Assembly: GCA_965220285.1 (NCBI GenBank)
Contig: OZ244818.1
Span: 4,526,001-4,590,000, forward strand
From: Bin5 sp009843665
GTDB lineage: Bacteria; Chloroflexota; Anaerolineae; Caldilineales; Caldilineaceae
Reading direction: 5' to 3'
DNA: 64,000 nucleotides
In this document: positions 1 through 8,394 of the stretch, piece by piece
How positions within the stretch are numbered: position 1 is the stretch's first letter
How the letters are laid out: each line of letters starts with the position of its first letter
Position numbers and translations under genes: made by a program
The notes under the pieces: model-generated
Seen by the model: only the letters and a program-made list of their open reading frames with translations
The model's database searches: none
Told to the model about the DNA's origin: nothing

Positions 1-349
1 AATACGAAGTCGTCAGACCGCCGATCACCACGACCGCATCAATCAGAGTCTCTTTGACGGCTTGGGCAACTGCGAGGGCGCCAAAAGAATGTTCGTACCA
101 GTGAAGATCGATAAGAACGAGTTTCGGCGGAACCCGCTGGCTACGCAGCCACTGGCGCAGGTTGAACGTAGGGCGCTGCAGCAATTCTACTGGGAGGTTC
201 AGCCCCTGGACTTTGTAGCCCTCGGCCCGCAGCATGTTGACAAACCCGACCACACCCACCGGGATGAACGGGTAGGGCGGGCAAGAGCGAAACCTGTCGT
301 AGCGGGCTTCGACTTCCTGTTTGGCCGGATGTATATAGAGGATATCCAT
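1..349 (-). CDS. B12-binding radical SAM protein, N-terminal part (runs off the window)
   Basis: Reading the minus strand from the ATG at 347-349 gives 116 open codons with no stop before the window edge. The protein begins MDILYIHPAKQEVEARYDRF and continues with PPYPFIPVGVVGFVNMLR, then VLIDLHWYEHSFGALAVAQ and VVVIGGLTTSY. This is the pattern of the cobalamin-binding Rossmann domain at the front of BchE-type radical SAM enzymes: a first strand with an xxP loop, a P-x-G-x-x-x-x-A/F-x-x-L helix, and a VxIGG strand. The CxxxCxxC cluster motif would lie beyond the edge, so the radical SAM half is inferred from the family. It is the last visible gene of the minus-strand operon, 42 bases after the PhyH gene; the ribosome site is weak. 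The substrate is unknown. Confidence 0.7.
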   Translation of the reverse strand, partial: MDILYIHPAKQEVEARYDRFRSCPPYPFIPVGVVGFVNMLRAEGYKVQGLNLPVELLQRPTFNLRQWLRSQRVPPKLVLIDLHWYEHSFGALAVAQAVKETLIDAVVVIGGLTTSY

Positions 350-391
350 TGCGCGAACTGCCGTGCACTGCGGCTGGCAGCGCCAGGGCCG

Positions 392-1363
392 CTAGACACT
401 GCCCACCGGCGTCACCATCCTGCCCCGCGGCGCCACCGGCTCAAGAATCTGACGCCGCTCCGGCGTGAGACGCGCGGCGAATTCAGGTGACAACTGGTAG
501 TTGAAACGCGTGCGCAAGTAGCGGGGCGAATAGCGGAAAATGACCGAGCGTCGGAATCCCGGATTGGTGCGCTCGGCGGAACCGTGGGTAATGGCGTCGG
601 TGAAGAAGACGGCGTCGCCGGCCTCCAGGTAAATCTCCTTCATGCCAAGGGCGGTGCCCGCAGCTTCCCGTTCATGGCTGGCAGCAACAATCCCTTTGCC
701 ATCCACCTCCAACCGCGGATGCACCTCGGTCGATTTGTGGCTGCCCGGAACCAGGACGGTCGGCCCGTCTCCCGGGCCGATATCCTCCAGAGCCATCAGG
801 ACGTTGATCTGCCCTACCATCCACGCTCCCGTGTTGTGCTGCCGGAATGTCAGATAGAAGAGCGGCGTGTGTCCGCCGCAGTGGATATAGAGAAACCCTC
901 CTGGCCCCCGCACATTGAGCAGGTTCTCGTGAATCGAGACGCCGTTGACCTCGTTGATGTAGCGTGCTGCCAGCGGATACCAGGACGGGTGGTCAATCAG
1001 TCTCTCAAACACCGCGCCGCCTTCGACGATGTTCTGAAAGTTTACACCGTCGTCCTTGCCGTAGCTGTGGATCTCGACATTCCCAATCCAGTACTCAGGA
1101 TCCGGATTGACGTCCAACTGCGCTTCACCCAGAATCGGCGGGTCTTCGACATAGGCCCACTGGTCGTCCACCCAACTGTTCATTTCCGCAAGGTCATCCT
1201 TGGATATCGCGTCTTTCAGCACGAGATAACCCTGCAGGTCGAACAGATAATCCAGTTGCTTGAGCTCTTCTTTGGAACGCAATGTGCTGTACCTCACGTT
1301 GTGGCAGGGAACACGCACTGGTGGCCGCAAGGGCAATGGCTGCCGGCTGCCTTCACCCTGCAT
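392..1363 (-). CDS. PhyH-family Fe(II)/2-oxoglutarate oxygenase with an H-x-G metal motif
   Basis: The 323-residue protein has the phytanoyl-CoA dioxygenase layout: an N-terminal LFDLQGYLVLKDAIS segment (about 40-54), the metal region GPGGFLYIHCGGHTP (153-167), ALEDIGPGDGPTVLVPGSHK (191-210) and the distal ITHGS with RRSVIFRYS (258-279). By alignment with the family, H161 is the first metal histidine, H260 the second, and R271 or R272 holds 2-oxoglutarate. The usual aspartate of HxD is G163 here. In the known Fe/2OG halogenases the same Asp-to-Gly/Ala change opens the halide site, but HGG-type PhyH proteins of unknown function are also common in environmental bacteria. The ATG directly follows the stop of the upstream permease, with AAGGGA four bases before it, so translation is probably coupled. 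Role in the sugar-uptake operon is unknown. Confidence 0.85.
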   Translation of the reverse strand: MQGEGSRQPLPLRPPVRVPCHNVRYSTLRSKEELKQLDYLFDLQGYLVLKDAISKDDLAEMNSWVDDQWAYVEDPPILGEAQLDVNPDPEYWIGNVEIHSYGKDDGVNFQNIVEGGAVFERLIDHPSWYPLAARYINEVNGVSIHENLLNVRGPGGFLYIHCGGHTPLFYLTFRQHNTGAWMVGQINVLMALEDIGPGDGPTVLVPGSHKSTEVHPRLEVDGKGIVAASHEREAAGTALGMKEIYLEAGDAVFFTDAITHGSAERTNPGFRRSVIFRYSPRYLRTRFNYQLSPEFAARLTPERRQILEPVAPRGRMVTPVGSV

Positions 1364-2251
1364 TTATCCCTTAACGCCCGAGACAACGATCCCCTGAACA
1401 AAGTGGCGCTGTGCAAAGAAAAACAGGATGATCGTCGGCATGACACCGAGAATCGAAGCCGCCATCAGCGCCTGCATATTGTTCGTCATGTGTCCCTCAA
1501 ACAGGCGCAGGCCAAGTGCGACCGTATAGTTGGGCACACCCTGAATGTAGATGAGAGGATAGAGGAAGTCGTTCCACTGAGCGGTGACCATAAAGATAAC
1601 AACGACTCCGAGCGCGGGTAAGCTCAATGGCAAATGAATGCGCCAGAACAGCCCAATCGGATTGCAGCCGTCTATCATGGCCGAATCATCCAGTTCTCTC
1701 GGAATCGTCATAAAGAACTGGCGCATCAGGAACACATAGAAGGCCGGCGCAAACCAGTTCGGAATGATCAGGGGTCGGTAGGTGCCGATCCAGTCCAGTT
1801 CGACAAAAAGCAAATAAGTGGGCACCACGCGAACGTGCTCGGGCAAGATCATCGTCGCAATCACGACCACAAACATGATATTTCGCAGAGGAAATCGCAG
1901 GCGGGCAAAACTGAAACCGACTACCGAGGAAGAGAGCGCCGCGCCGATCGCGCTGCCAGCGGCAATAAATGCGCTGTTCAAAAAGAACTTGGCAAAAGGA
2001 AAGACGGCAAACGGCGTCTTGAAATGGTGCCATTCAAACCGCTCAGGCCACCATTCTGGCGGGAAGAGGTAGACCTGGGTCGTCGGCATCACCGAAGTGC
2101 GCATCATCCAATAAAAAGGGATGGCAAAAACGATGCCCCCCAGAATGACCGCACCGTATAGGAGACCGCGATATATCGACTCGCTGAACCGGCTGTGGCC
2201 ATACCGCTCGGCCTGGTGTACAGCTGTTCCCGTTTGGACAGTGGTTGCCAT
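1364..2251 (-). CDS. ABC carbohydrate transporter permease, MalG/UgpE type
   Basis: This 295-residue inner-membrane protein has six hydrophobic segments and the binding-protein-dependent permease loop near residues 190-215, where EAA-type residues give DDSAMIDGCNPIGLFWRIHLP. An N-terminal segment FAIPFYWMMRTSVMP and the C-terminal FFFAQRHFVQGIVVSGVKG are typical of the second permease of CUT1 sugar and polyol importers. It pairs with the permease encoded just before it (40 bases away) and shares the operon with the binding lipoprotein. No ATPase gene lies in this operon; CUT1 systems often borrow a shared MsmK/UgpC-type ATPase encoded elsewhere, which I infer here. Exact sugar unknown. Confidence 0.92.
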   Translation of the reverse strand: MATTVQTGTAVHQAERYGHSRFSESIYRGLLYGAVILGGIVFAIPFYWMMRTSVMPTTQVYLFPPEWWPERFEWHHFKTPFAVFPFAKFFLNSAFIAAGSAIGAALSSSVVGFSFARLRFPLRNIMFVVVIATMILPEHVRVVPTYLLFVELDWIGTYRPLIIPNWFAPAFYVFLMRQFFMTIPRELDDSAMIDGCNPIGLFWRIHLPLSLPALGVVVIFMVTAQWNDFLYPLIYIQGVPNYTVALGLRLFEGHMTNNMQALMAASILGVMPTIILFFFAQRHFVQGIVVSGVKG

Positions 2252-2290
2252 ACCTGACGCTCCTGCCTCTAAGAAAACTGAATTCGCTGC

Positions 2291-3250
2291 CTAGACGCGC
2301 TCGTAATGCACCCAGGATGACGCACTCCGCAGCGCCAGAATGACGAAAACAAGTACAATGACAAATAGGAACCAGGCCTGGGCCGACGCATAGCCGAAAA
2401 AGAAATTCTGGAAGCCAGTATTGTAGATGTGCAGCACCATTGTAAGAGTAGCGTTATTGGGGCCGCCACGCGTCATGACCATAGCCTGCGTGAAGACCTG
2501 CCAGGAGCCGATGATATTGAGAACTACGTTGAATAAGATCGTCGGCGTAAGCAGTGGCAACGTGACCGCGAAGAAGCGGCGGACGGATCCGGCGCCATCG
2601 ATCTCAGCGGCTTCGTATAGCGAAGTCGGAATCCCACGCAGCCCTGCCAAATAGATCAGCATCGCCCCGCCCGCCCCCCAAAAGGCCATAATAATTAGCG
2701 AAGGCAACGCCCATTCCTGGCTGAAGATCCAACGCGGCGGGTCGATGTCGAAGGGACGCAACATCGGGCCTAGAATCGAATTCAACAGGCCAATATCCGG
2801 CTGGTAGAGCCACTTCCACAATAATGATACCGCCACGCCGGACACCACTGACGGCAGGTAGTAGACCGTGCGCCAGAAACTTTGCAAGCGAATGCCCTGA
2901 TTGAGCATCACCGCAATCAGTAGTGCCAGCGCCGTATTGATCGGCACCACCGTGAAGCTGAATATTGCAGTATTGATTAGCGCTTTGCGAACAAGGCTAT
3001 CGCGCAGTACGCTCTGATACCACTTGAATCCTACGAATGTCGTTTCGGTCAGAAAGTCAGTGCGGTACATACCAATGATGAGAGAAGCCAGCATCGGCCC
3101 CACGGTAAAAACAAGGAATCCAATTATCCAGGGGGACGCGAGAAAATAACCGTACCACGCTTCGCGAGTGGACGGTTTCATCGGCTTTCCATCCCGCCTC
3201 ATCCAGGAGAAAAGACCCCTTCCTGTTTGGCTTTCACTGATGCTGGCCAT
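2291..3250 (-). CDS. ABC carbohydrate transporter permease, MalF/UgpA type
   Basis: I start this gene at the ATG at 3250, which has AGGGG five bases upstream; the longer frame begins at a TTG (3307) with no clear ribosome site. The 319-residue product has six membrane segments beginning with YFLASPWIIGFLVFTVGPM and the cytoplasmic loop EAAEIDGAGSVRRFFAVTLP, a good match to the EAA motif that docks on the ATPase. It is the MalF-type partner of the next gene in the operon. Transcription comes from the binding-protein gene 143 bases upstream, through a strong hairpin that may lower expression of the permeases relative to the binding protein. Confidence 0.92.
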   Translation of the reverse strand: MASISESQTGRGLFSWMRRDGKPMKPSTREAWYGYFLASPWIIGFLVFTVGPMLASLIIGMYRTDFLTETTFVGFKWYQSVLRDSLVRKALINTAIFSFTVVPINTALALLIAVMLNQGIRLQSFWRTVYYLPSVVSGVAVSLLWKWLYQPDIGLLNSILGPMLRPFDIDPPRWIFSQEWALPSLIIMAFWGAGGAMLIYLAGLRGIPTSLYEAAEIDGAGSVRRFFAVTLPLLTPTILFNVVLNIIGSWQVFTQAMVMTRGGPNNATLTMVLHIYNTGFQNFFFGYASAQAWFLFVIVLVFVILALRSASSWVHYERV

Positions 3251-3346
3251 CTGTTCCCCTGTTAGCCTTGTTGCAAGTCCTGGGTTCGGAAAAGCACCGA
3301 ACGCCAATCCCCGGACTATGTACGCCTCATTTATTTCGGGTCAATG

Positions 3347-3383
3347 CTACAAAGGCGTGGGGGGCCGCCCCCCACGCCTCTAC
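3347..3383. repeat. GC-rich near-perfect palindrome between binding-protein and permease genes
   Basis: Arms 3353-3365 and 3367-3379 are exact 13-base complements around a single central base, and CTAC/GTAG at the outer ends extends the pairing after a short mismatch. The stem lies in the 143-base gap between the binding-protein stop and the permease start, inside the operon. There is no T-run, so it is not a classic terminator. Such stems in sugar-transport operons commonly protect the upstream mRNA and reduce readthrough. It may also be one member of a dispersed palindrome family. Confidence 0.75.
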
Positions 3384-3393
3384 GACCAAAAGT

Positions 3394-4809
3394 TTAGCTG
3401 AGTTTGTCCAGCTCAGCGCCCAAGTCTTCGATGTTGATCTCGCCTCGGTTGAAGCGCGTTGCTACGTCGGCATGATCGACGATCAACTCAACCGGCTGTT
3501 CACCGAGCAACATGACCAGGTCGAAGGCTGGCTTGAGGATCTGGTTCTTCGTAATCAGGTCCTCGGCAAACATCTCTTCTGGCCCGCCAATGTCCTGCCC
3601 AACCGAACTGGTGAACACATCCAGGTCGATGTCTTCGAACTTCTCGTTGGCGGCGCGCATGATCGACGCATATTCGGGCAGCAGGCTCTTTCGTGAAGGC
3701 TGCTTCTGCGCCCAGGTGATGTAAAGGCGGCCGTACAGAGGGCTCGTCAGCCACTTCATCAGTTCCCACGATTCGTCCGGATACGCCGTTCCCTTCCAGA
3801 CCATCGTGCCGTCAACTGACTGATGGGTCGTGTGTCCGGCAGGGCCGTCTGGCATCGGGGCAACGTCCCAGCGGAAAGTCGCGCCGTCCGCCTGTACGCC
3901 CAGATTCCACGGGCCAATCTCCATCAGGGCGATGCGCTGGCCCAGGAACAGTTCGACAACACCCATGCCAATGTCAGCGCCGTAGGCGAAGAGCGGTTCA
4001 TCGTGGACGATACTGCGCATCCATGTCAGGGCATCATAGGCCTCGGGACTGTCCAGACCGCAATGCGTATTGTCCTCTTGGTCCACCATGTTCGCGCCGA
4101 AGCCGCGAATCCAGTACTGGGAGAGCCAGTTGGCGTTCAGACCGTAGTTGGACGTCCCCCAGATCTGCGGCTGCGCGTCCGCATCGGCAAACTGGCGCAG
4201 AAGGTTGGTGTAGTCCTCCCAATTCCACGCGCCCCACTCATGAGGCGGGTACTCAATGCCCCTGGCGTCGAACATGTCCTTGTTGTAGTAGATCACCTGC
4301 GTACCGGTGAAGCGGGGCATCAGGTGAATGTCGCCGTCCAACGTCCACGGATCGAACTGGGCCTCGTAGTAGTCGTCCAGGTTTACTTCCTCTGCATCCC
4401 GGTCGATATAGGGCTGCAAACTGAGCGTCTCGCCCTTCTGCATGAAGAAGGTGGAACTGGAGCAGCACCACTCGGTCAGATCCGGCGCGTTGCCGGCCAC
4501 CATCGCGCTCAGAGCGCCTTCGCGGCGGTTCGCGCCACCCGGGTCCGGCAGGAACTCTACCTCGATGTTGGGGTTGGCTTCCTGGAACTGCGGATAGAAC
4601 TCCTTCCAGAGCTGTGCAATGCCTGCCGCCCGCTCCGGTTCTCGCGACTGGTAACGCAGCGAGATCATTTCAGCCATCGCCTCGCCATCTCCGCCACTGT
4701 CGGCAGCTGGCGCCGCCGGCGCCGCACAGGCCGCCAGAAATGCGGTCGCGCCTACAGCAGAACTCATCCGCAGGAACTGGCGACGGTTTACACTTTGCTT
4801 CTCTTGCAT
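3394..4809 (-). CDS. Tat-exported sugar-binding lipoprotein (ABC transporter, family 1)
   Basis: The 471-residue product starts with NRRQFLRM, a twin-arginine signal, then a hydrophobic stretch and the lipobox LAAC, so it should be exported folded and anchored as a lipoprotein. The mature part has the family 1 solute-binding features: an Ala/Pro-rich linker, FYPQFQEANPNIEVEFLPDPG near residue 75-95, LPRFTGTQVIYYNKDMF near 160-175, and the late W-MKWLTS-LYGR region. Tat export of sugar-binding proteins is frequent in Chloroflexota. It is the first gene of the minus-strand operon with two permeases, PhyH and a radical SAM gene, and defines what the operon imports. The ligand cannot be read from sequence. 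Confidence 0.93.
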   Translation of the reverse strand: MQEKQSVNRRQFLRMSSAVGATAFLAACAAPAAPAADSGGDGEAMAEMISLRYQSREPERAAGIAQLWKEFYPQFQEANPNIEVEFLPDPGGANRREGALSAMVAGNAPDLTEWCCSSSTFFMQKGETLSLQPYIDRDAEEVNLDDYYEAQFDPWTLDGDIHLMPRFTGTQVIYYNKDMFDARGIEYPPHEWGAWNWEDYTNLLRQFADADAQPQIWGTSNYGLNANWLSQYWIRGFGANMVDQEDNTHCGLDSPEAYDALTWMRSIVHDEPLFAYGADIGMGVVELFLGQRIALMEIGPWNLGVQADGATFRWDVAPMPDGPAGHTTHQSVDGTMVWKGTAYPDESWELMKWLTSPLYGRLYITWAQKQPSRKSLLPEYASIMRAANEKFEDIDLDVFTSSVGQDIGGPEEMFAEDLITKNQILKPAFDLVMLLGEQPVELIVDHADVATRFNRGEINIEDLGAELDKLS

Positions 4810-4935
4810 GGTGAGCTTTCTCCTTATGCGTATTGATATAACGGGGTTAACTGCATATGATGAAACTAACCGCGACGCCCGTATACTGGCATCACAAAAC
4901 GCCAGTTGGCCGCTGGGATTCTAACTCTCTTTGGT

Positions 4936-4956
4936 CGAGCAGACATCTGCTGCTCG
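4936..4956. promoter_or_regulatory. Inverted repeat upstream of the sugar operon (candidate operator)
   Basis: CGAGCAG at 4936-4942 is mirrored exactly by CTGCTCG at 4950-4956 with a seven-base spacer. It lies about 130 bases before the start of the binding-protein gene, in the 356-base gap (4810-5165) that separates it from the phosphatase gene. No T-run follows on either strand, so a terminator is unlikely. The rest of this gap shows no gene and no convincing promoter. A regulator-binding site is possible but unproven. Confidence 0.3.
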
Positions 4957-5165
4957 TACTTTACAATGGTGTCTTTGGCGGGGTTACCCGCCGCGTGTGC
5001 TCAATCGCAGCAGCTAGACTTGACGGGGGATTCACTGGTCTTCGACCAACACGCAATTTCGCCAAGAGTATAGCAGCAAACGCAGGAATTTCCCAATTAG
5101 CATCAATGAAATTTGCCCGCCCAAAAGCTAGAGTGCTTGCAGGTCGAGAGCAGCGATCCCTCGAT

Positions 5166-6029
5166 TTATGACAGCACAAACCGTTCCATCGCCACCGCTG
5201 CGCCATCCTCCTCCAGCGTCGGCGCAATCCAATCAGCCTCTGCCTGCACGACCGCAGTGGCCTGGCCCATGCAGACCGCCAGTCCTGCCTCCCGCAGCAT
5301 CGGGATATCGTTCTCATTGTCGCCGATGGCCAGGACCCGTTCCGGCCGGACTCCGAGCCGCTCACTCAACCACAGTAGTCCATGCCCTTTGTTTGCCTCC
5401 GGCGCCGTCCCCTCAACCAGATACTTGTGGGACCGGCTCATGTGCACGCCGTCGCCAAACCGCTTCTGCAGGGCGGCAGTCTGGTCGGGCTCCCGTGTAT
5501 GGTCGTTGACGGTTATGAACTTCAGCGGGCGGGCCTCGGGCTCAGACACCACTTCTGCCAGACTCTCGTGGATCTCTCTGGGACTGCCGAACCAGTGGTC
5601 ATAGGTAGCGCTGTCCCACCCCTCCCATCCGATCCGCCCGTTTGCCGTGGCCGGGGCGTTTTGCACCATCCGTGTACGTCCGCCGGCGCCATTCAGATAG
5701 AAGACCGTCGTCCGCTCCTCCCCGTCGGCCCAGGCTGCCACACTTTGCGCAGCCTCCTGCTCTATCAATGCCTCGAATAGCACCTCTCCGCTGACCGGAT
5801 CGCCAATCACCGCGCCCTGCGCCGTGATCACCGGCAGCGTCAGGCCCAGTTCCGGCGCGACCCCTCGCACAAAATCGAAAATCCGACCCGTGGCAACAGT
5901 TACCGGCGTTCCCGCCTCCTGCACAGCCGCGATCGCACGCCGCACCCGCGGCGAAATCCCACCCGCGAACTGCCTGCCATAGATCGTGCCGTCCATGTCT
6001 AGAACGACGAGCTCAATTCTGTCTTGCAT
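5166..6029 (-). CDS. Cof-type HAD-superfamily phosphatase
   Basis: All four HAD motifs are visible in the 287-residue protein: VVLDMDGTIYG with nucleophile D11 and acid D13, TVATGRIF for motif II, the lysine in EANKGHGLLWL for motif III, and IGDNENDIPML for the metal-binding motif IV. The C2-type cap between motifs II and III places it with the Cof/SupH group, which dephosphorylate sugar phosphates, pyridoxal phosphate or flavin mononucleotide. Length fits the family (about 270). It stands alone between the sugar operon and prmC, on the same strand. Substrate not predictable. Confidence 0.9.
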   Translation of the reverse strand: MQDRIELVVLDMDGTIYGRQFAGGISPRVRRAIAAVQEAGTPVTVATGRIFDFVRGVAPELGLTLPVITAQGAVIGDPVSGEVLFEALIEQEAAQSVAAWADGEERTTVFYLNGAGGRTRMVQNAPATANGRIGWEGWDSATYDHWFGSPREIHESLAEVVSEPEARPLKFITVNDHTREPDQTAALQKRFGDGVHMSRSHKYLVEGTAPEANKGHGLLWLSERLGVRPERVLAIGDNENDIPMLREAGLAVCMGQATAVVQAEADWIAPTLEEDGAAVAMERFVLS

Positions 6030-6073
6030 GCCTGTTCAGAGTTGGAAGAAGCGTGCTAACTGAACCTGACCCT

Positions 6074-6128
6074 AAAAAAAGCAGCCACTGTCAGGTATGG
6101 CCCCCAAGAGTTAGGGACCCTACCTGAC
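6074..6128 (-). terminator. Candidate intrinsic terminator after prfA-prmC
   Basis: On the minus strand an eight-base stem (arms at 6121-6128 and 6090-6097), with further internal GG/CC and CCC/GGG pairing, is followed nine bases later by seven T residues (6074-6080). It starts about 79 bases after the prmC stop. The distance between stem and T-run is longer than ideal. Confidence 0.45.
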
Positions 6129-6206
6129 GCTGTGCCCAACAGAAGTAAGATCAGCCTGCTGTCTTTTCACTCGCCGGGGGCGCAATCGAGGGTTGCATTT
6201 TCAAAA

Positions 6207-7265
6207 CTAGAACTCAAGCGTTACCATCCGCACTTGCCCGCTGTAATCACGCCGCAGACCGACGTACGAAGGCCTTGGCCGCAGGTCCTGTGCCATCTTC
6301 TGCACGACCTCCCCCTGCCTCGGCGAGATTTCCAGCAGTACCGCACCTCTTGGCTGTACCTTGGAGGGCAGTTGATCCAGGAGTCTCTCGATCAGGTCCA
6401 GCCCTTCCACCCCTGCCTTCAGCGCAAGGCGCGGTTCGTAGTCCCGCACGTCCGACTGCAGGCCGGAATACTCCTCGTCGGCGATATAGGGAAGGTTGGC
6501 TACGATCACGTCGGCCGGCTCCGGCAACGGATCCAGGAGGTCCCCTTCCAGAAGTAGGGGACCCGCTTCCGGCGTTAGCCGCTTCCTGTTCTCTTCAGCC
6601 ACGTCAAGCGCATCGTGACTGATGTCGATGCCGTACACCTTCGCCTCCGGCGCATGCACGGCAACGGTTATCGCAATCGCCCCGCTGCCCGTGCCCACGT
6701 CGGCCACCACCACCGGTCGCCCCTTCCGATCGCTGATCTGCGCCAGGACCAGGTCCACCAGGAGTTCCGTCTCCGGCCTTGGAATCAAAACGCGCTGGTC
6801 CACCGCAAATTCCAGGCCGTAAAACTCTTTCCGCCCCAGCAAATAGGCGACCGGCTCCCGCCGCCTGCGCCGCGTGATCAAGTCCGCGTATTGGCGGCAA
6901 TCCTCATCGCTGAGTTCAAACTCGTGGTGGGCGAAGAGCCAGCTGCGACCCTGATTCAAGACATGGGCCAGCAATACCTGGGCATCCAATCGCGCTGCCT
7001 CGCTGCTTGTCTCACCCAGTCTTTGCGCCGCCGAAATAAGCGCGCGCCCAACCGTTGTTCCCTGAGTCAAACTCCAGTGAAATGGGTCCTCATTCTGACC
7101 GCTACCATACTGCGTCCCGTCTCTCTCTCCTTCAACCCGATCCGTTGGCCTACCGTTGTCGGCGGTGCGACGCGAGTTCCCTTCAATGTGGCCGTCCGAC
7201 CGATCAGAGGCCAAATGGCGTGCAAGTCTGTCCCGTTCCCCGGGACTCTCTCTGTGTTCAAACAT
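6207..7265 (-). CDS. prmC: Release factor glutamine methyltransferase PrmC
   Basis: PrmC methylates the glutamine of the GGQ motif in release factors using S-adenosylmethionine. The protein has the N-terminal helical domain (ARLDAQVLLAHVLNQGR, then EPVAYLLGRKEFYGL), the IPRPETELLVD motif, the SAM loop VADVGTGSGAIAI and the catalytic motif as NLPY (NPPY in most homologues) in VIVANLPYIADEEY. At 352 residues it is about 65 longer than usual; the extra N-terminus is Arg/Asp/Gly-rich with no recognisable domain. The ATG used here lies three bases after the prfA stop, which suggests coupling, but a TTG at the start of LTQGTTVGRALI would give the usual length. Its partner prfA is the gene just upstream. 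Confidence 0.93.
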   Translation of the reverse strand: MFEHRESPGERDRLARHLASDRSDGHIEGNSRRTADNGRPTDRVEGERDGTQYGSGQNEDPFHWSLTQGTTVGRALISAAQRLGETSSEAARLDAQVLLAHVLNQGRSWLFAHHEFELSDEDCRQYADLITRRRRREPVAYLLGRKEFYGLEFAVDQRVLIPRPETELLVDLVLAQISDRKGRPVVVADVGTGSGAIAITVAVHAPEAKVYGIDISHDALDVAEENRKRLTPEAGPLLLEGDLLDPLPEPADVIVANLPYIADEEYSGLQSDVRDYEPRLALKAGVEGLDLIERLLDQLPSKVQPRGAVLLEISPRQGEVVQKMAQDLRPRPSYVGLRRDYSGQVRMVTLEF

Positions 7266-7268
7266 GCT

Positions 7269-8351
7269 TTATTCTTCTTCGCCCAAAGCCTGCAGCTGCT
7301 GCGCCTGGTCAAACGCGGCCAAATCCTCGATAAACTCGTCAAGGTCGCCGTTCAGTATCTGTTCCAACTGAAAGAGCGTCTTGTTGATCCTGTGGTCGGT
7401 AACGCGACCCTGCGGAAAGTTGTACGTGCGAATCTTCTCACTGCGATCGCCCGATCCAACCTGGTTGCGCCTCGCAGCGCCCATGTCCTCCAGCTGCCTC
7501 TGCATCTCAATATCGTAGAGCTTGGTCTTCAGGATGCGTACCGCCTTCAGCCGGTTCTGAAGCTGGCTCTTCTCGTCCTGACAGCTGATGACGATCCCGG
7601 TCGGCAAATGCGTCAGCCGCACAGCCGAATCTGTCGTATTGACACTCTGCCCGCCGGGTCCGCTGCTGCGGAAAACGTCGACCTTCATCTCATTTGGGGC
7701 TATTTCGATCTCCACGTCTTCGGCCTCGGGCAATACCGCCACAGTTGCCGTACTGGTATGTATCCTTCCCTGGCTCTCAGTGGTGGGCACCCGTTGCACT
7801 CGGTGAACGCCCGACTCGTACTTCATTCGGCTGTATGCGCCCTTCCCTCGTACCTCAAGGATCGCCTCCTTGATTCCGCCCACACCCGTCTCGCTGACGC
7901 TCATGAGTTCGCTCTTGAACTTGTGATCGTCCGCCCAACGCGTGTACATGCGCAGCAGGTCAGCCGCGAAAATCCCGGCCTCATCCCCCCCTGCGCCGGC
8001 CCGTATCTCAACAATAACGTTCTTGTCGTCGTTGCGGTCCTTGGGCAGAAGCATGCGGCGCAGGTCGTCCTCCAGCCCGCTCACCTGGCCCGCCAGTTCG
8101 GTAATCTCCAGTTCGGCGAGTTCGGCCAGCTCTGGATCATCGCTTTCGGCCAGCAACTCCCTGCTGTCTGCCAGCTGCTGTTGCAAATCCTGGTACTGGC
8201 GAAAAGCGTCGACGAGCGCCTCCAGACTGCTCCGTTCCTGCGCCAGTTCCAGCACGCGCGCGTAGTCGGCCAGCACATCCGGGTCCGCCATCAACCGGTC
8301 CAGCTCCCCGTATCTCTCTTCGACTCTTGACAGCTGCTCAGTCAGTTCCAT
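7269..8351 (-). CDS. prfA: Peptide chain release factor 1
   Basis: This 360-residue protein is a full-length RF1, which ends translation at UAA and UAG. The peptidyl-hydrolysis motif is in RSSGPGGQSVNTTDSAVRL, and the RF1-type decoding region RVPTTESQGRIHTSTATVAV carries the P-x-T-containing stretch rather than the SPF of RF2. The coiled N-terminal domain (residues 1-100) and the long C-terminal helix are also present. It forms a two-gene operon with prmC, whose product modifies its GGQ glutamine; this pairing is conserved in many bacteria. Confidence 0.97.
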   Translation of the reverse strand: MELTEQLSRVEERYGELDRLMADPDVLADYARVLELAQERSSLEALVDAFRQYQDLQQQLADSRELLAESDDPELAELAELEITELAGQVSGLEDDLRRMLLPKDRNDDKNVIVEIRAGAGGDEAGIFAADLLRMYTRWADDHKFKSELMSVSETGVGGIKEAILEVRGKGAYSRMKYESGVHRVQRVPTTESQGRIHTSTATVAVLPEAEDVEIEIAPNEMKVDVFRSSGPGGQSVNTTDSAVRLTHLPTGIVISCQDEKSQLQNRLKAVRILKTKLYDIEMQRQLEDMGAARRNQVGSGDRSEKIRTYNFPQGRVTDHRINKTLFQLEQILNGDLDEFIEDLAAFDQAQQLQALGEEE

Positions 8352-8394
8352 TGCTCTGCGTTCTCTTCTGGAGCTACCGGTCGACTATCCCCAT

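Noticed and set aside
584..1621. A 345-codon plus-strand frame
   Set aside because: It is antisense to the PhyH gene and a permease gene and has no family features.
6615..8330. A 571-codon open frame on the plus strand
   Set aside because: It is fully antisense to prmC and prfA, whose family motifs are clear; its translation has no recognisable domain and reflects third-position GC bias.
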